DNA of 64,000 nt from Thiomonas sp. FB-6 (lineage in GTDB: Bacteria > Pseudomonadota > Gammaproteobacteria > Burkholderiales > Burkholderiaceae_C): assembly GCF_000377645.1 (NCBI RefSeq), contig NZ_KB898473.1:112720-176719 (forward strand), in the 5' to 3' direction. The position numbers and the translations under genes were made by a program. Below, one piece after another: positions 51,182-59,733 of this stretch. Each line of letters starts with the position of its first letter. Position 1 is the first letter of the stretch. Below the pieces are notes generated by a model, which was not told where the DNA came from, did not search any database, and saw nothing but the letters and a program-made list of their open reading frames with translations.

Positions 51182-53149
51182 ATGAGGCTCTCGGAAGGCC
51201 AGACCTACGTCGACCCGCAGAACGGGTTGTGGGTCGTCACATCCCTGGTGCCAAGCGCCAATCAGATCACCCTGCGAACGCACAAGGGCTACACCAGGAC
51301 GGAGGCGCTGGAGGAGTTCCGGCGCATGATCGTCGATGGCCAATATCGCCTGACCTCCGCCACGGATTCTTCGGAGGTGAAGGCGGGCCCTCAGGAATTG
51401 GCCCCGACTCCAAGCCAGCAAAAGGGTTTGGCCCATCGCAAGCGCATCGTCGACTACATCACAGCCCAGCAGGCCAAGGGGGCTACGTGGCCAGAGATCG
51501 AGAGCGGCCTGCACCGACTGGCAGAGAGCATCTACGGTTCGATCCCCGGACGACGAACCCTCTACCGATGGATGCACGCGAACCGCAGACGGCAACTGGT
51601 TCCTGGAAAGCGGGGATGGCCCCGCGGGCGCAGGCGCTTCGCCGAATCGATCTCCGATGCACTGGACGTCGTGATCGCCGAACTCCATGCGAACCGTACT
51701 CGCGAACTCACGAATCTAGAGACCATGCGGCGGTTGCTCAACCTTGAGCTTCACCGGCGCAGCAATGGCGCCCATCGGGGCGACGCCGTCAGCCTCAAGA
51801 CGCTCAAGGAGTTCCTCGCAGTCCGCGCCGCGTGGGGCGAAGACTTACGAGGCTACCTCACGAAGCGTGCTTTCCGTGCCATTACCCGAATTGCCGGGAA
51901 GATCATGGATGCCGAACGGGCGCTGGAGGTCGTCGAAATCGACGCGATGATTCCCGAATTCCACATCTTCACCCCCGACGGCGTGGACCTGGGACAGCCC
52001 ACTATCTATAACGCGGTAGACGTGGCAACCGGTCTTTGCCTGTTCAGCAAGGGCTATGCGATGCCGCCTGGAGTGGAGCCGCTGCTGGACTTCTATCAGT
52101 GTCTGTTCTTCCCGAAGGCTCCGCGAGCCGACGGGTGGATACCGCCATGGGGGCGTCCTGAACGAATCCTTACGGATTTAGGCCCCGAGCTTCGAAGCAG
52201 CTTCTCTGCATCCGTGGCCTACGCACTGCTCTACGAGCACCTGTATGCGGAAGGAGAATCCGGCTGGAAAAAGCCGCACGTCGAAGGCTACAACGGCACC
52301 TGCAAGGACATGCTCCTGCATCGCGTCGCAGGGTCTACCAAATCAGCTCGCACGAAGAAGGTCGACCCCGAACTGGCTACGCGTACCGGGGGTATGACGC
52401 TGGCCCGACTCAACGAAGTGCTCGAGGAGTTCGCCTGGGATATTCATGCGTGCCGCACTTCCGACAGGCTGCGCATCAAGTTCGACGACCCTGACATGAC
52501 CCCGCGAAAGGCTTGGGACCTGCTCACGGCCGAGTACCCGCCCACGCTTCCCGTGACCCGCGAGGAGTTTCGAAACGCCACCTTCGAGTTCTGGGCGGAG
52601 GCGCGCCTCGGTAACCACGGCGTCAAGCTGAACCACCTCGAATACCACTCCAGGCAGCTTGCGGAACTCTTCATGCACGTCGGTCCGGGCCCTGTGGAGG
52701 TCTACGGCACTCCGCTCGACGTCAGCCAGGTCATCGTCAAGCATCCAGCTAGCGGCCGCAGTGCGCAGGCCGAGTCCAAGTTGACGGAGGTGCGGGGTAT
52801 CCCGACACGGGTGTGGAAGGACAGGGCTCGGGCGTTGAAGCTTGGCCGTAAGAGCGCAGGGGATCACGACGTGGATTTGGTGCTTGCCAGCTTGATTCAC
52901 GACTTGAACGAGCACCCCAACAGGGGCTCCCTGACCGACAAGCGCAACCGTGCTGCCGAAGCGCAATCGATGGCCTTAGCCCAATCCCAAGAAGCGACGC
53001 AGCGCTCATCACCTGCCAGCCGATCTCCCGGAACGCCAGGCCGAGTCTCCTCCCTACCCGCCCACGAAGGGCCACGCAGCGCGACGACACCGACTGAAAT
53101 CGTCACGTTTGACCCCAAGGCGGTCTTCGCCATGAACCGATCCAAATGA
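51182..53149 (+). CDS. tnsB: TnsB-like DDE transposase
   Basis: 655 aa from ATG 51182. Helical DNA-binding N-terminus, RNase-H-fold integrase core with D254 (VVEIDAM), D332 (ILTDLGPE) and E368 (PHVEGYNG), then a Mu-type C-terminal beta-barrel. D-to-E spacing of 35 fits Mu/TnsB transposases. Overlaps tnsC by ATGA. Confidence 0.95.
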   Translation: MRLSEGQTYVDPQNGLWVVTSLVPSANQITLRTHKGYTRTEALEEFRRMIVDGQYRLTSATDSSEVKAGPQELAPTPSQQKGLAHRKRIVDYITAQQAKGATWPEIESGLHRLAESIYGSIPGRRTLYRWMHANRRRQLVPGKRGWPRGRRRFAESISDALDVVIAELHANRTRELTNLETMRRLLNLELHRRSNGAHRGDAVSLKTLKEFLAVRAAWGEDLRGYLTKRAFRAITRIAGKIMDAERALEVVEIDAMIPEFHIFTPDGVDLGQPTIYNAVDVATGLCLFSKGYAMPPGVEPLLDFYQCLFFPKAPRADGWIPPWGRPERILTDLGPELRSSFSASVAYALLYEHLYAEGESGWKKPHVEGYNGTCKDMLLHRVAGSTKSARTKKVDPELATRTGGMTLARLNEVLEEFAWDIHACRTSDRLRIKFDDPDMTPRKAWDLLTAEYPPTLPVTREEFRNATFEFWAEARLGNHGVKLNHLEYHSRQLAELFMHVGPGPVEVYGTPLDVSQVIVKHPASGRSAQAESKLTEVRGIPTRVWKDRARALKLGRKSAGDHDVDLVLASLIHDLNEHPNRGSLTDKRNRAAEAQSMALAQSQEATQRSSPASRSPGTPGRVSSLPAHEGPRSATTPTEIVTFDPKAVFAMNRSK

Positions 53150-54174
53150 CGACTCCCAACCTACAAAATCTGCTGTTTCAACACCCCTCCTACGTGGCGG
53201 CATCCTCCCGCGTGGACGACGTCGTTCGGCGCACCCAAGGGGGGGAGCAGATCATTCTGCCGCTATGCGGCCCGTCCCGCGTGGGCAAGACGTTCGCCAC
53301 GCTGCCTGCCCAGCAGCGCTTCCCAAGCCGTCAGGAGGGGTCTCGCCGCATCGTGCCGTGGGTGTACATCAAGATGTCCCAGGCGCCATCGTTGAGCTCC
53401 CTGCCGCGGGCCATCCTCAATGCGGTAGGCATGCGCGCTTGGGCGCAAAAGGGCAGCCCCGAGGTGCTGACGGGCCTCGCACGAGACGCTGTACATCGGC
53501 TCGGTGTCATCTACCTGGTGATCGATGAGTTTCACCACTACGCCGAGGCGGGCGCACGGGCCAGTGCACTCGATGCCGCCAATGCGGTGAAGAACTTTGT
53601 CGACGAGACCGGACTGTCCTGCATCTTCACGGGCCTTCCGACGATGAGGTCGCTATTCGAGGGAGACGACCAGATCGAGGCACGTGCCCATGCGGCGCAC
53701 CACTTCTTGCCATACATCTGGATTCTCAAGCGGCAGCGGGACGAATTCGAGGAGGTTCTCGAAAGCATCGTTGCACACCTCAGAGCCGTAGGTTTTGAGA
53801 TCAACCTGCCCGACGGCTTCGTCCTGCGGACCTACATCTCCACGGCCGGACGCATCGGACTGGTGGTGAAGCTCATGAACGAAGCCTGTGATCTCGCACG
53901 CCACTCCATGCGCATCGACCCTAATGTCCTGAGCAAAGCGCATTCGCAAGCGCTGCTCAGCGAGACAGATGGCCTCAACCCCTTTCGCGCCCAGGTATCC
54001 GAGCCCGACGCCGTGGCAGCATTCACGAAGGTCATGCTCAAAAGCGGCTATTCGCTGGACTATATGGCCAAGACTGTTCGCCAGCAAGGCGGTAGCAATG
54101 ACGATGCAGCGCGCTTCCTCAAGTTGGAGCAGCAAAGCGCTACAAACAAAGCCAGGAAGAAATTCGGATGCTGA
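53146..54174 (+). CDS. tnsC: TnsC-like AAA+ target regulator
   Basis: 342 aa. Walker A GPSRVGKT (42-49), Walker B LVIDEFHH (about 124-131), sensor-1 FTGLPTM and arginine-finger area. It bridges TniQ/TnsD-bound target DNA and TnsAB and provides target immunity in Tn7. Overlaps tniQ by 7 nt. Confidence 0.93.
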   Translation: MTTPNLQNLLFQHPSYVAASSRVDDVVRRTQGGEQIILPLCGPSRVGKTFATLPAQQRFPSRQEGSRRIVPWVYIKMSQAPSLSSLPRAILNAVGMRAWAQKGSPEVLTGLARDAVHRLGVIYLVIDEFHHYAEAGARASALDAANAVKNFVDETGLSCIFTGLPTMRSLFEGDDQIEARAHAAHHFLPYIWILKRQRDEFEEVLESIVAHLRAVGFEINLPDGFVLRTYISTAGRIGLVVKLMNEACDLARHSMRIDPNVLSKAHSQALLSETDGLNPFRAQVSEPDAVAAFTKVMLKSGYSLDYMAKTVRQQGGSNDDAARFLKLEQQSATNKARKKFGC

Positions 54175-56033
54175 TCGATCTGCCAAGTATTGCGCCCGAG
54201 GAGGCGCTCAACGGTTACCTGCTCCGTTTGGCGGAGCTCAACGGCTTGGGCAGCATTCAGCAGCTGCTCGAGCCGCTGGCGATCAAGCCGCGCGCCAGTT
54301 ACAGCCCCGAGCAGGTGGGCCGGATCGCCAACATGCTGTGCGTCGATCGAAGCCCTCTGGTACAGGCGAACCTCGTTGCCTCACGAACGGCTCGCCCGGA
54401 CGTGAATGCTCAGTTCGCGCCGGCGTCGCGGCTTCCGGTCTGCCCGCTGTGCTTCGCCGAGGAGCCCGTGATCCGGCGCTCCTGGCTCAACATCATGACG
54501 CCAGTCTGTACGCGGCACGGCGTTTGCCTGGTAGACCGCTGCGGCGAATGCGGTGAGCCGTTTACATGGCGTCGTGCATCGCTGAGCATGTGCATGTGCG
54601 GCGCGGGCGTGGCTGAAACCGCCGCAGCCCCTGCGCCGGCCTTCTCACACGCACTGAGCTGCGCGATCCACGGCGTCAGCGTGCCGACCGAGCTGAGCCA
54701 ACTGCTGCCGGTAGCATTCGTCGCCCCAGGGCAGGAACAGCGGGATCATCTGGCGTGGTTTTTGGCCTGTCACGGCGCGGACCCTGGCGGTGCCAAGGTC
54801 ATGAAACGCCCGCGGCCCGTCGACACCGACGAGGCGATCGCGCTGCTTGAGGAGAGCCTTCAGCCAATCCTTAGCAACTGGCCAGAGGGGATGCAGCAAC
54901 TGCTGACTCGGATCGATGCGGCTTCGCCAAGCCAGAGTTCCGGCATCGGAAAGCAGCTCGGCAACTGGTACCGGGTGCTCCACCGCAATTTCGGCCAGGA
55001 TCGGTTCCAATGGCTGCACGACGAGGTGGCGCAGTTCATCGCCAGCCACATGGTCCTAACGATCAACGACCGCGTCAGCCGCATCCCGAAATGCTTTGGG
55101 CAGATCAAGGGCTGGCTTTCGGTGGCAGAGGCGGCGCGCGCCATCGGCATTGCGCCGGAACGGCTGCGTCATGCGCTTCGCGCCGGCGACGTGGACGGAG
55201 AGGTGCGCCGCGGTGGAGCTGACAGGGATTTTTGCTTCCTCCGTCGGCACGTTGTGGAGGAAATCCGGGCGCGTCGTGCGCGCTACGTCGATGCTCGTCG
55301 TGCCATGGCCCTCCTGGACGTCACCAAGCGTCAACTCAAGCGCCTGATCGACGCCGGCGGCGTGACCCACCGGGAGCCCGCCGACCGCCCTAGCCTGGTC
55401 GATGCGCCCTTCCTCGAGGAAGAACTGCACGAGCTCATGCAGCGCATCGAGTCGCGCCTTCAGCCCTCGCCGTCGCCGCGCCACGGCGCAGCGATCACCC
55501 TGTCGGATATCACAGCCGTTCGCGGGCGAGGCGAGGACTACGTGCTTCGGGCCTACCAGGCCATCTTGCGCGGTGATGTGGTTCCTCGGGCGCGGCAGGA
55601 AGGCGCGGTCGGTCTGAATCGCCTCGTGTTCGACGAGGACGAGCTGAATGTGGTCGCGCTGCCCAACCCGCACGACGCGCGCATGACGATGACGCAGCTC
55701 TGCGACATGATGGGCTGGAAGCATGAGGCAGTCGCCAAATGGGTCGAGAACGGACACCTCAAGGCCGAGCGCATTGCCAACGGTCCGACGATGACCACGC
55801 TGTTTCGTGTCGATGACCTCCTGCGCTTCGCCACCCGCTACGTCATCTTGTCCGTCATGGCGGCGGAGTGTGGCGCTCAGAGCAAGGATCTCGCGGAGCT
55901 CCTCGAAAGTCAGGGCTGCGAGGTGCACTCGTTCCACCATGAGTCACGCAGGGGTCGATTCGGGTCGATCGTCGCGCTTGAAAACCTCGGTGCGTTGCTG
56001 CAGGAGGTGTGCAGGCCGGAGGCCATGTGCTGA
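54168..56033 (+). CDS. tniQ: TniQ/TnsD-family target-selection protein
   Basis: 621 aa, long like TnsD rather than minimal TniQ. TniQ N-terminus (NGYLLRLAELNGLGSI), zinc ligands CPLCFAEE and CTRHGVCLVDRCGECG (about 92-130), then three HTH/excisionase-like modules near 322-350 (WLSVAEAARAIGIAPERLR), 382-405 (ALLDVTKRQLKRLIDAGG) and 505-535 (MTMTQLCDMMGWKHEAVAKW). The long DNA-binding C-terminus suggests insertion at a specific attachment site. No CRISPR-Cas is present. Confidence 0.9.
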   Translation: MLIDLPSIAPEEALNGYLLRLAELNGLGSIQQLLEPLAIKPRASYSPEQVGRIANMLCVDRSPLVQANLVASRTARPDVNAQFAPASRLPVCPLCFAEEPVIRRSWLNIMTPVCTRHGVCLVDRCGECGEPFTWRRASLSMCMCGAGVAETAAAPAPAFSHALSCAIHGVSVPTELSQLLPVAFVAPGQEQRDHLAWFLACHGADPGGAKVMKRPRPVDTDEAIALLEESLQPILSNWPEGMQQLLTRIDAASPSQSSGIGKQLGNWYRVLHRNFGQDRFQWLHDEVAQFIASHMVLTINDRVSRIPKCFGQIKGWLSVAEAARAIGIAPERLRHALRAGDVDGEVRRGGADRDFCFLRRHVVEEIRARRARYVDARRAMALLDVTKRQLKRLIDAGGVTHREPADRPSLVDAPFLEEELHELMQRIESRLQPSPSPRHGAAITLSDITAVRGRGEDYVLRAYQAILRGDVVPRARQEGAVGLNRLVFDEDELNVVALPNPHDARMTMTQLCDMMGWKHEAVAKWVENGHLKAERIANGPTMTTLFRVDDLLRFATRYVILSVMAAECGAQSKDLAELLESQGCEVHSFHHESRRGRFGSIVALENLGALLQEVCRPEAMC

Positions 56034-56353
56034 GCGTGCGCGCCCATTGCTTCCCCAGTCACATCCCGAGAGCGTCGAGTGGCATCAGCCCGGCCGCCGT
56101 CCGCCCCCACAGCGCCCACGGCGGCCGCACCGCGGAGGAGGCCTACTACGCGGCCGTGGCGACATCTCCGTTGGCAGCCTGGGCCGCCCGGACACGCGCC
56201 ACCACCGCAGCTGGCGTTCGTCGCAAGCGACGCCGTCGCCGGGAACAGCCGTGCACGGAAGCGCACGAACCGCCAGCCCATCCACTTAAGCAATTGCTGC
56301 TGCCCGTCCAAGAGAAGCGCCCCCATTCCTTCCCCTCCAGCCAAGCGGAGTTG
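56034..56353. other. Intergenic region after tniQ
   Basis: 320 bp. Open frames occur but read as Pro/Arg/His-rich low-quality protein; no RNA or terminator recognised. Confidence 0.5.
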
Positions 56354-56584
56354 ATGATGCTCGTGAGATTCAGCATTTCCCCCGAAGCGGCGCGATACGC
56401 GGCCAAGCACCTGCGCTACGGGTCATGGATCTTGACAGCAACGTTCTGTGGGATGGGACTGCGTCGGAACGAGTCGGTGGACTATGGCCTCGCCGTGGTC
56501 ATTCTGCTTGGGGCGGCGGCATTTTCCGCGAAACTCATCTCAATCGCCGAGGCACGAGAGCGCGGAGGTGCACCTCCGCGGTAG
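56354..56584 (+). CDS. Small putative membrane protein
   Basis: 76 aa. A charged N-terminus is followed by two hydrophobic stretches (GSWILTATFCGMG; GLAVVILLGAAAFSAKLISI). GGAG lies 3 nt before ATG 56354 and 6 nt before ATG 56357. No family recognised; first cargo candidate of the Tn7-like element. Confidence 0.5.
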   Translation: MMLVRFSISPEAARYAAKHLRYGSWILTATFCGMGLRRNESVDYGLAVVILLGAAAFSAKLISIAEARERGGAPPR

Positions 56585-56840
56585 CGCCATGCGACTCCGG
56601 GCGCTGGTCGAGCAAGGTAGGCGCCCTGCGCGTGCGAACCGGCCGACAATCGCGTTCACAAACGCCGCCGGTGGCGCCCTGCTAGCCAACGAACCGGGGC
56701 AACGAAGCCCGCTGGCGCCTCCTTGGCGCCCCGCAGGAAGCCGCAAAGGAAGGCTCGTAGTGCTTGCATGATTCGTGGCCAGTCGGAGTCAAACGCAGTG
56801 TTTCCTCGGAAGTACCTCGACCTCACGCAGGAAGACTAGC
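56585..56840. other. Short intergenic stretch with hairpin
   Basis: No supported gene. A 6-bp palindromic hairpin GGCGCCTCCTTGGCGCC occurs at about 56714-56730. Confidence 0.4.
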
Positions 56841-57050
56841 ATGTCCACCACACCGCATCACGACGACTTGGCCAAAGTGCTCGCCGCAGCGCTGAAAGTG
56901 CAGCCCGACAGGGAGCGCGCGGAATCTTTCATCGAGACCCAGCCCATCGCCGCTTTCGGCGGCAAGACGTTGCTTCAGATGGTCGCGCAGGGACGGACCG
57001 AGGCCGCGATCAGCTATATCGAATCGATGGCCGCCGGCTTTGTAGGCTAG
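56841..57050 (+). CDS. Small MbcA/ParS/Xre-type (DUF2384-like) antitoxin domain protein
   Basis: 69 aa. The C-terminal half reads AFGGKTLLQMVAQGRTEAAI followed by SYIESMAAGFVG, like the toxin-binding DUF2384 domain of MbcA/ParS antitoxins (P-x-x-L/GKTxxE/QxVxxGR pattern). AGGAAG lies before the ATG. No RES-domain toxin follows, so it may be an orphan or bind a different partner. Confidence 0.55.
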   Translation: MSTTPHHDDLAKVLAAALKVQPDRERAESFIETQPIAAFGGKTLLQMVAQGRTEAAISYIESMAAGFVG

Positions 57051-57435
57051 GAGTCTCGGCGCGCGGCGCGCTTGCCTGTGGGTCGCGAGCGCGCTCGACC
57101 TTTGCTCACCTCCGGCTGGCGGCAAGGTTTCAACAAGGGGCTCACGGGCTGCTGGGGCGGGCATTGGAGGCAATGGGGAGCTGTTACTGCGGACAAACTT
57201 GCTCTTGATGCCGTTGGCATACCGCAACAAGAAGTGGCGCTCGTTTTCACATTGAGCAATGCCTCAGGCCGCGCATCCGGCATCCCAAAAATGCTGTCCC
57301 ATCGTCGCCTGCGGAAGTTAGACTTGCGCCTAGCCCTACCTCTCAGGTGGCGTCACTACAGGCAAACAGCTAGCAAAAGTAGCGGGTCCAGACGAAACCG
57401 ACTGGGTCGAGATCATCAGCAACGGGGAAGTGGGC
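57051..57435. other. Leader region of the deaminase gene, with remnant coding frame
   Basis: 385 bp before avcD. Codons 57334-57435 stay open in the avcD frame and read SGGVTTGKQLAKVAGPDETD then WVEIISNGEVG, resembling a multi-ubiquitin (Ubl) domain, but there is no start codon and stops lie at 57319 and 57331. An AvcI-like RNA could also be encoded here, since known AvcD genes have such an RNA upstream. Confidence 0.4.
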
Positions 57436-59025
57436 ATGTCGGTCCCAATCGAACAGGTGATGAATTTCACGCGTTCCGGCAACACGCGCGAGCTTGTCAA
57501 CTCCCATGCATCCAAGGAGCTGATCTTTGCCGTCGTCGGCCCCGTGGGATGCGGCACCACCTCGGTTGCAGAGAAGCTTGAGCAGTTGGCCGCCAGCGCG
57601 CTGCACACGCGGCACGTCGTGCGAATCAAGGCCAGCGGGGTCATCGAACGTACCTTGAAGGGTGATGCGCTCGTAGACATGGGTCGGTTGGAGCGCGCGC
57701 GGCTGCTTCAAGACGCAGGCGATGGTTTGCGTAAGACGGATGAGTCCGCGGTTGGCGCGTTACTGATGGCCGAGATCAAGGCTCGCCGCGCTGACTTTGA
57801 TGAGGCCGACAAGGTGCCTGATGGCGGTGACGTGAGCGTGTTGCACGCCGACAAGCGACCCGAGACGCATCGCGTCTACATCATCGACTCGCTGAAACAT
57901 CCCGCCGAGGTGGAGCTATTGCGCACGGTCTATCGCGAGGCCTTCTGCCTTGTTGGGGTCGTGTGCGAGGAGGAAGTTCGTCAGAAGCGACTTAGTAGTG
58001 GCAAATGCAAAGACTCCTCCCTGATGGAGATCCTCCAACTCATGAAGCGCGACGAGGACGCGGACGAGGATTGGGGGCAGAAAGTCTCAAAGACGTTCCA
58101 CCAGTCCGACTTCTTCGTCGACAACACGCCAGATCGCATGATCGGCGGCAGGGAAAACCCTAATTGGGTGGTGCCCGACATGCTCGGGCGCCTGTTGGAT
58201 GTACTGATCGGCGAGAAGATCGTGCGCCCGCTGGCGAGTGAAACGGGAATGTTCCACGCAGCGGGTGCGCAGCTGCGCAGCGCCTGCCTGTCGCGTCAAG
58301 TAGGTGCGGCTCTGACGGACGCCACTGGCAACGTGATCGCCACCGGCACTAATGAAGTGCCCAAGGCAGGCGGCGGAGTCTACGGCGGGGACTTTGCTTT
58401 CGAGCGTGGCGAGGCCTCCATCGACGAGCGTTGCACTACCACCAAGCAATACTGTAGTAACACGCGCGTCCAGGCTCAGATCATGGATGAGGTGATCGAC
58501 GCCGTGCCGCAGCTGCGCGATGCTGACGACCGTGCGGCGATCCGAAAGGCTCTTGGCAGCACCACGCTTGGGCGCTTGCTAGAGTACAGCCGTGCGGTGC
58601 ACGCCGAGATGGACGCGATCCTTTCCGCCACGCGTGAAGGCAACTCCACGGTGGGTGCCAAGCTGTTTGTCACCACCTTTCCCTGTCATTATTGCGCGCG
58701 CCACATTGTCTCGGCGGGCATCGACGAGGTTCAGTTTATTGAGCCTTACCCGAAGAGCCGCGCGTTCGAACTGCATGGTGACGCCATTGAGAAGGTTTTC
58801 TCCAATTGGTACAAAGAACCGCCTGCCAAGCCCACGAAGGTGCTTTTTCGCCCCTTCACTGGGGTAGCGCCTCGGCTGTATGTACGAGCATTCAGGAAGA
58901 ACCGCGACCTCAAAAACAAGGACGGCCAGCAAGAGGTAAGTCAACCGAAATGGGCACCCGGCTTGCTACGCATGAGCTACCTTGAAATCGAGGAAAAGGT
59001 ATTGGGCGAAAATCGTGGGTGCTAA
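57436..59025 (+). CDS. avcD: AvcD-type bifunctional deoxycytidylate deaminase (phage defence)
   Basis: 529 aa. N-terminal P-loop nucleotide-kinase-like domain (VVGPVGCGTTS, about 34-44; Lys of Walker A replaced) about 25-230, and a C-terminal zinc deaminase: HAEMDAI (His389, Glu391) and PCHYC (Cys417, Cys420). Homologous proteins deaminate dCTP/dCMP and deplete nucleotides during phage infection (AvcD; dCTP-deaminase defence), normally inhibited by an RNA or antitoxin. The ATG at 57436 has GGGGAAG upstream; a GTG 2 codons earlier is also possible. Confidence 0.85.
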   Translation: MSVPIEQVMNFTRSGNTRELVNSHASKELIFAVVGPVGCGTTSVAEKLEQLAASALHTRHVVRIKASGVIERTLKGDALVDMGRLERARLLQDAGDGLRKTDESAVGALLMAEIKARRADFDEADKVPDGGDVSVLHADKRPETHRVYIIDSLKHPAEVELLRTVYREAFCLVGVVCEEEVRQKRLSSGKCKDSSLMEILQLMKRDEDADEDWGQKVSKTFHQSDFFVDNTPDRMIGGRENPNWVVPDMLGRLLDVLIGEKIVRPLASETGMFHAAGAQLRSACLSRQVGAALTDATGNVIATGTNEVPKAGGGVYGGDFAFERGEASIDERCTTTKQYCSNTRVQAQIMDEVIDAVPQLRDADDRAAIRKALGSTTLGRLLEYSRAVHAEMDAILSATREGNSTVGAKLFVTTFPCHYCARHIVSAGIDEVQFIEPYPKSRAFELHGDAIEKVFSNWYKEPPAKPTKVLFRPFTGVAPRLYVRAFRKNRDLKNKDGQQEVSQPKWAPGLLRMSYLEIEEKVLGENRGC

Positions 59026-59587
59026 CGTCATCAATCTCCTTGATGTGCGGCGTGCCAGAGCGGCGCAGGCTGACGGTTTGGACAAAGCTGAGTTGCCAGT
59101 GCAACTTAACCTCCCGTTCGACGTGGAGGAGTCGACGACTAACGCGGTAGCATATGCCGGTAGGCAGCTGTATCTCGCAAGTACAGGTGCCTTCGCATTC
59201 CAGGACGACTTTCTGAATTTCTGCAAGGCGACCTCGCCGGATCTCGTATTGGACCTGAGAGTGGCGCCCCGCTTGGATTTCGTGCGCCCGCTGCGCAAGC
59301 AAGCGTTCGAGCTATTCGGTGTGTACGGCATCGAGTACCGCGATATGCTCGGACGCCTGAACGCGAGCACCTACGACCTACCGCAACACCGGTTCGAGGA
59401 GTTGATGAACGCAGTGGCCTCGCTGCACAGTAGCCGCAATGACGAGCGGTCTACGCTTGCGCTATTTGACAATTCGGTGTTTGCCCAGTCATGCACTGCC
59501 AAGCTTGTTCAATCGGTGCCAGTAGTGCTGCTTGACGCCGACTCGATTCGACGCCTAGTGGCCTATGGAGCACGGGAACGAATGTAG
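59015..59587 (+). CDS. DUF488-like protein coupled to the deaminase
   Basis: 190 aa (start uncertain: GTG 59015, or a TTG at 58982). The centre reads LVLDLRVAPRLDFVRPLRKQ and GIEYRDMLGRL, similar to DUF488 proteins (VDVR-x-P..., GIxY). It overlaps the avcD 3' end by 11 nt, so the two are co-expressed and may work together. Function unknown. Confidence 0.6.
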   Translation: MGANVINLLDVRRARAAQADGLDKAELPVQLNLPFDVEESTTNAVAYAGRQLYLASTGAFAFQDDFLNFCKATSPDLVLDLRVAPRLDFVRPLRKQAFELFGVYGIEYRDMLGRLNASTYDLPQHRFEELMNAVASLHSSRNDERSTLALFDNSVFAQSCTAKLVQSVPVVLLDADSIRRLVAYGARERM

Positions 59588-59733
59588 TTGTCTTGTGCTG
59601 TCGACGCGATGTTCGCCGTGGCATCCTGGCATGGAACCACCAGGACCGATCCGTGGGGCTAGCGGATTGAGTCATGCCCGCGCATAGGCTCGTAGCCTTT
59701 GAAGAGAGGCTTCTTGATTTGCCGAGATAGGAC
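59588..59733. other. Convergent gap between deaminase unit and Ubl operon
   Basis: 146 bp; no clear terminator or RNA seen. Confidence 0.4.

Noticed and set aside
56079..56354. Pro/Ala/Arg-rich open frames after tniQ
   Set aside because: Low-complexity translations without ribosome sites; only the short frame from 56354 looks coding.
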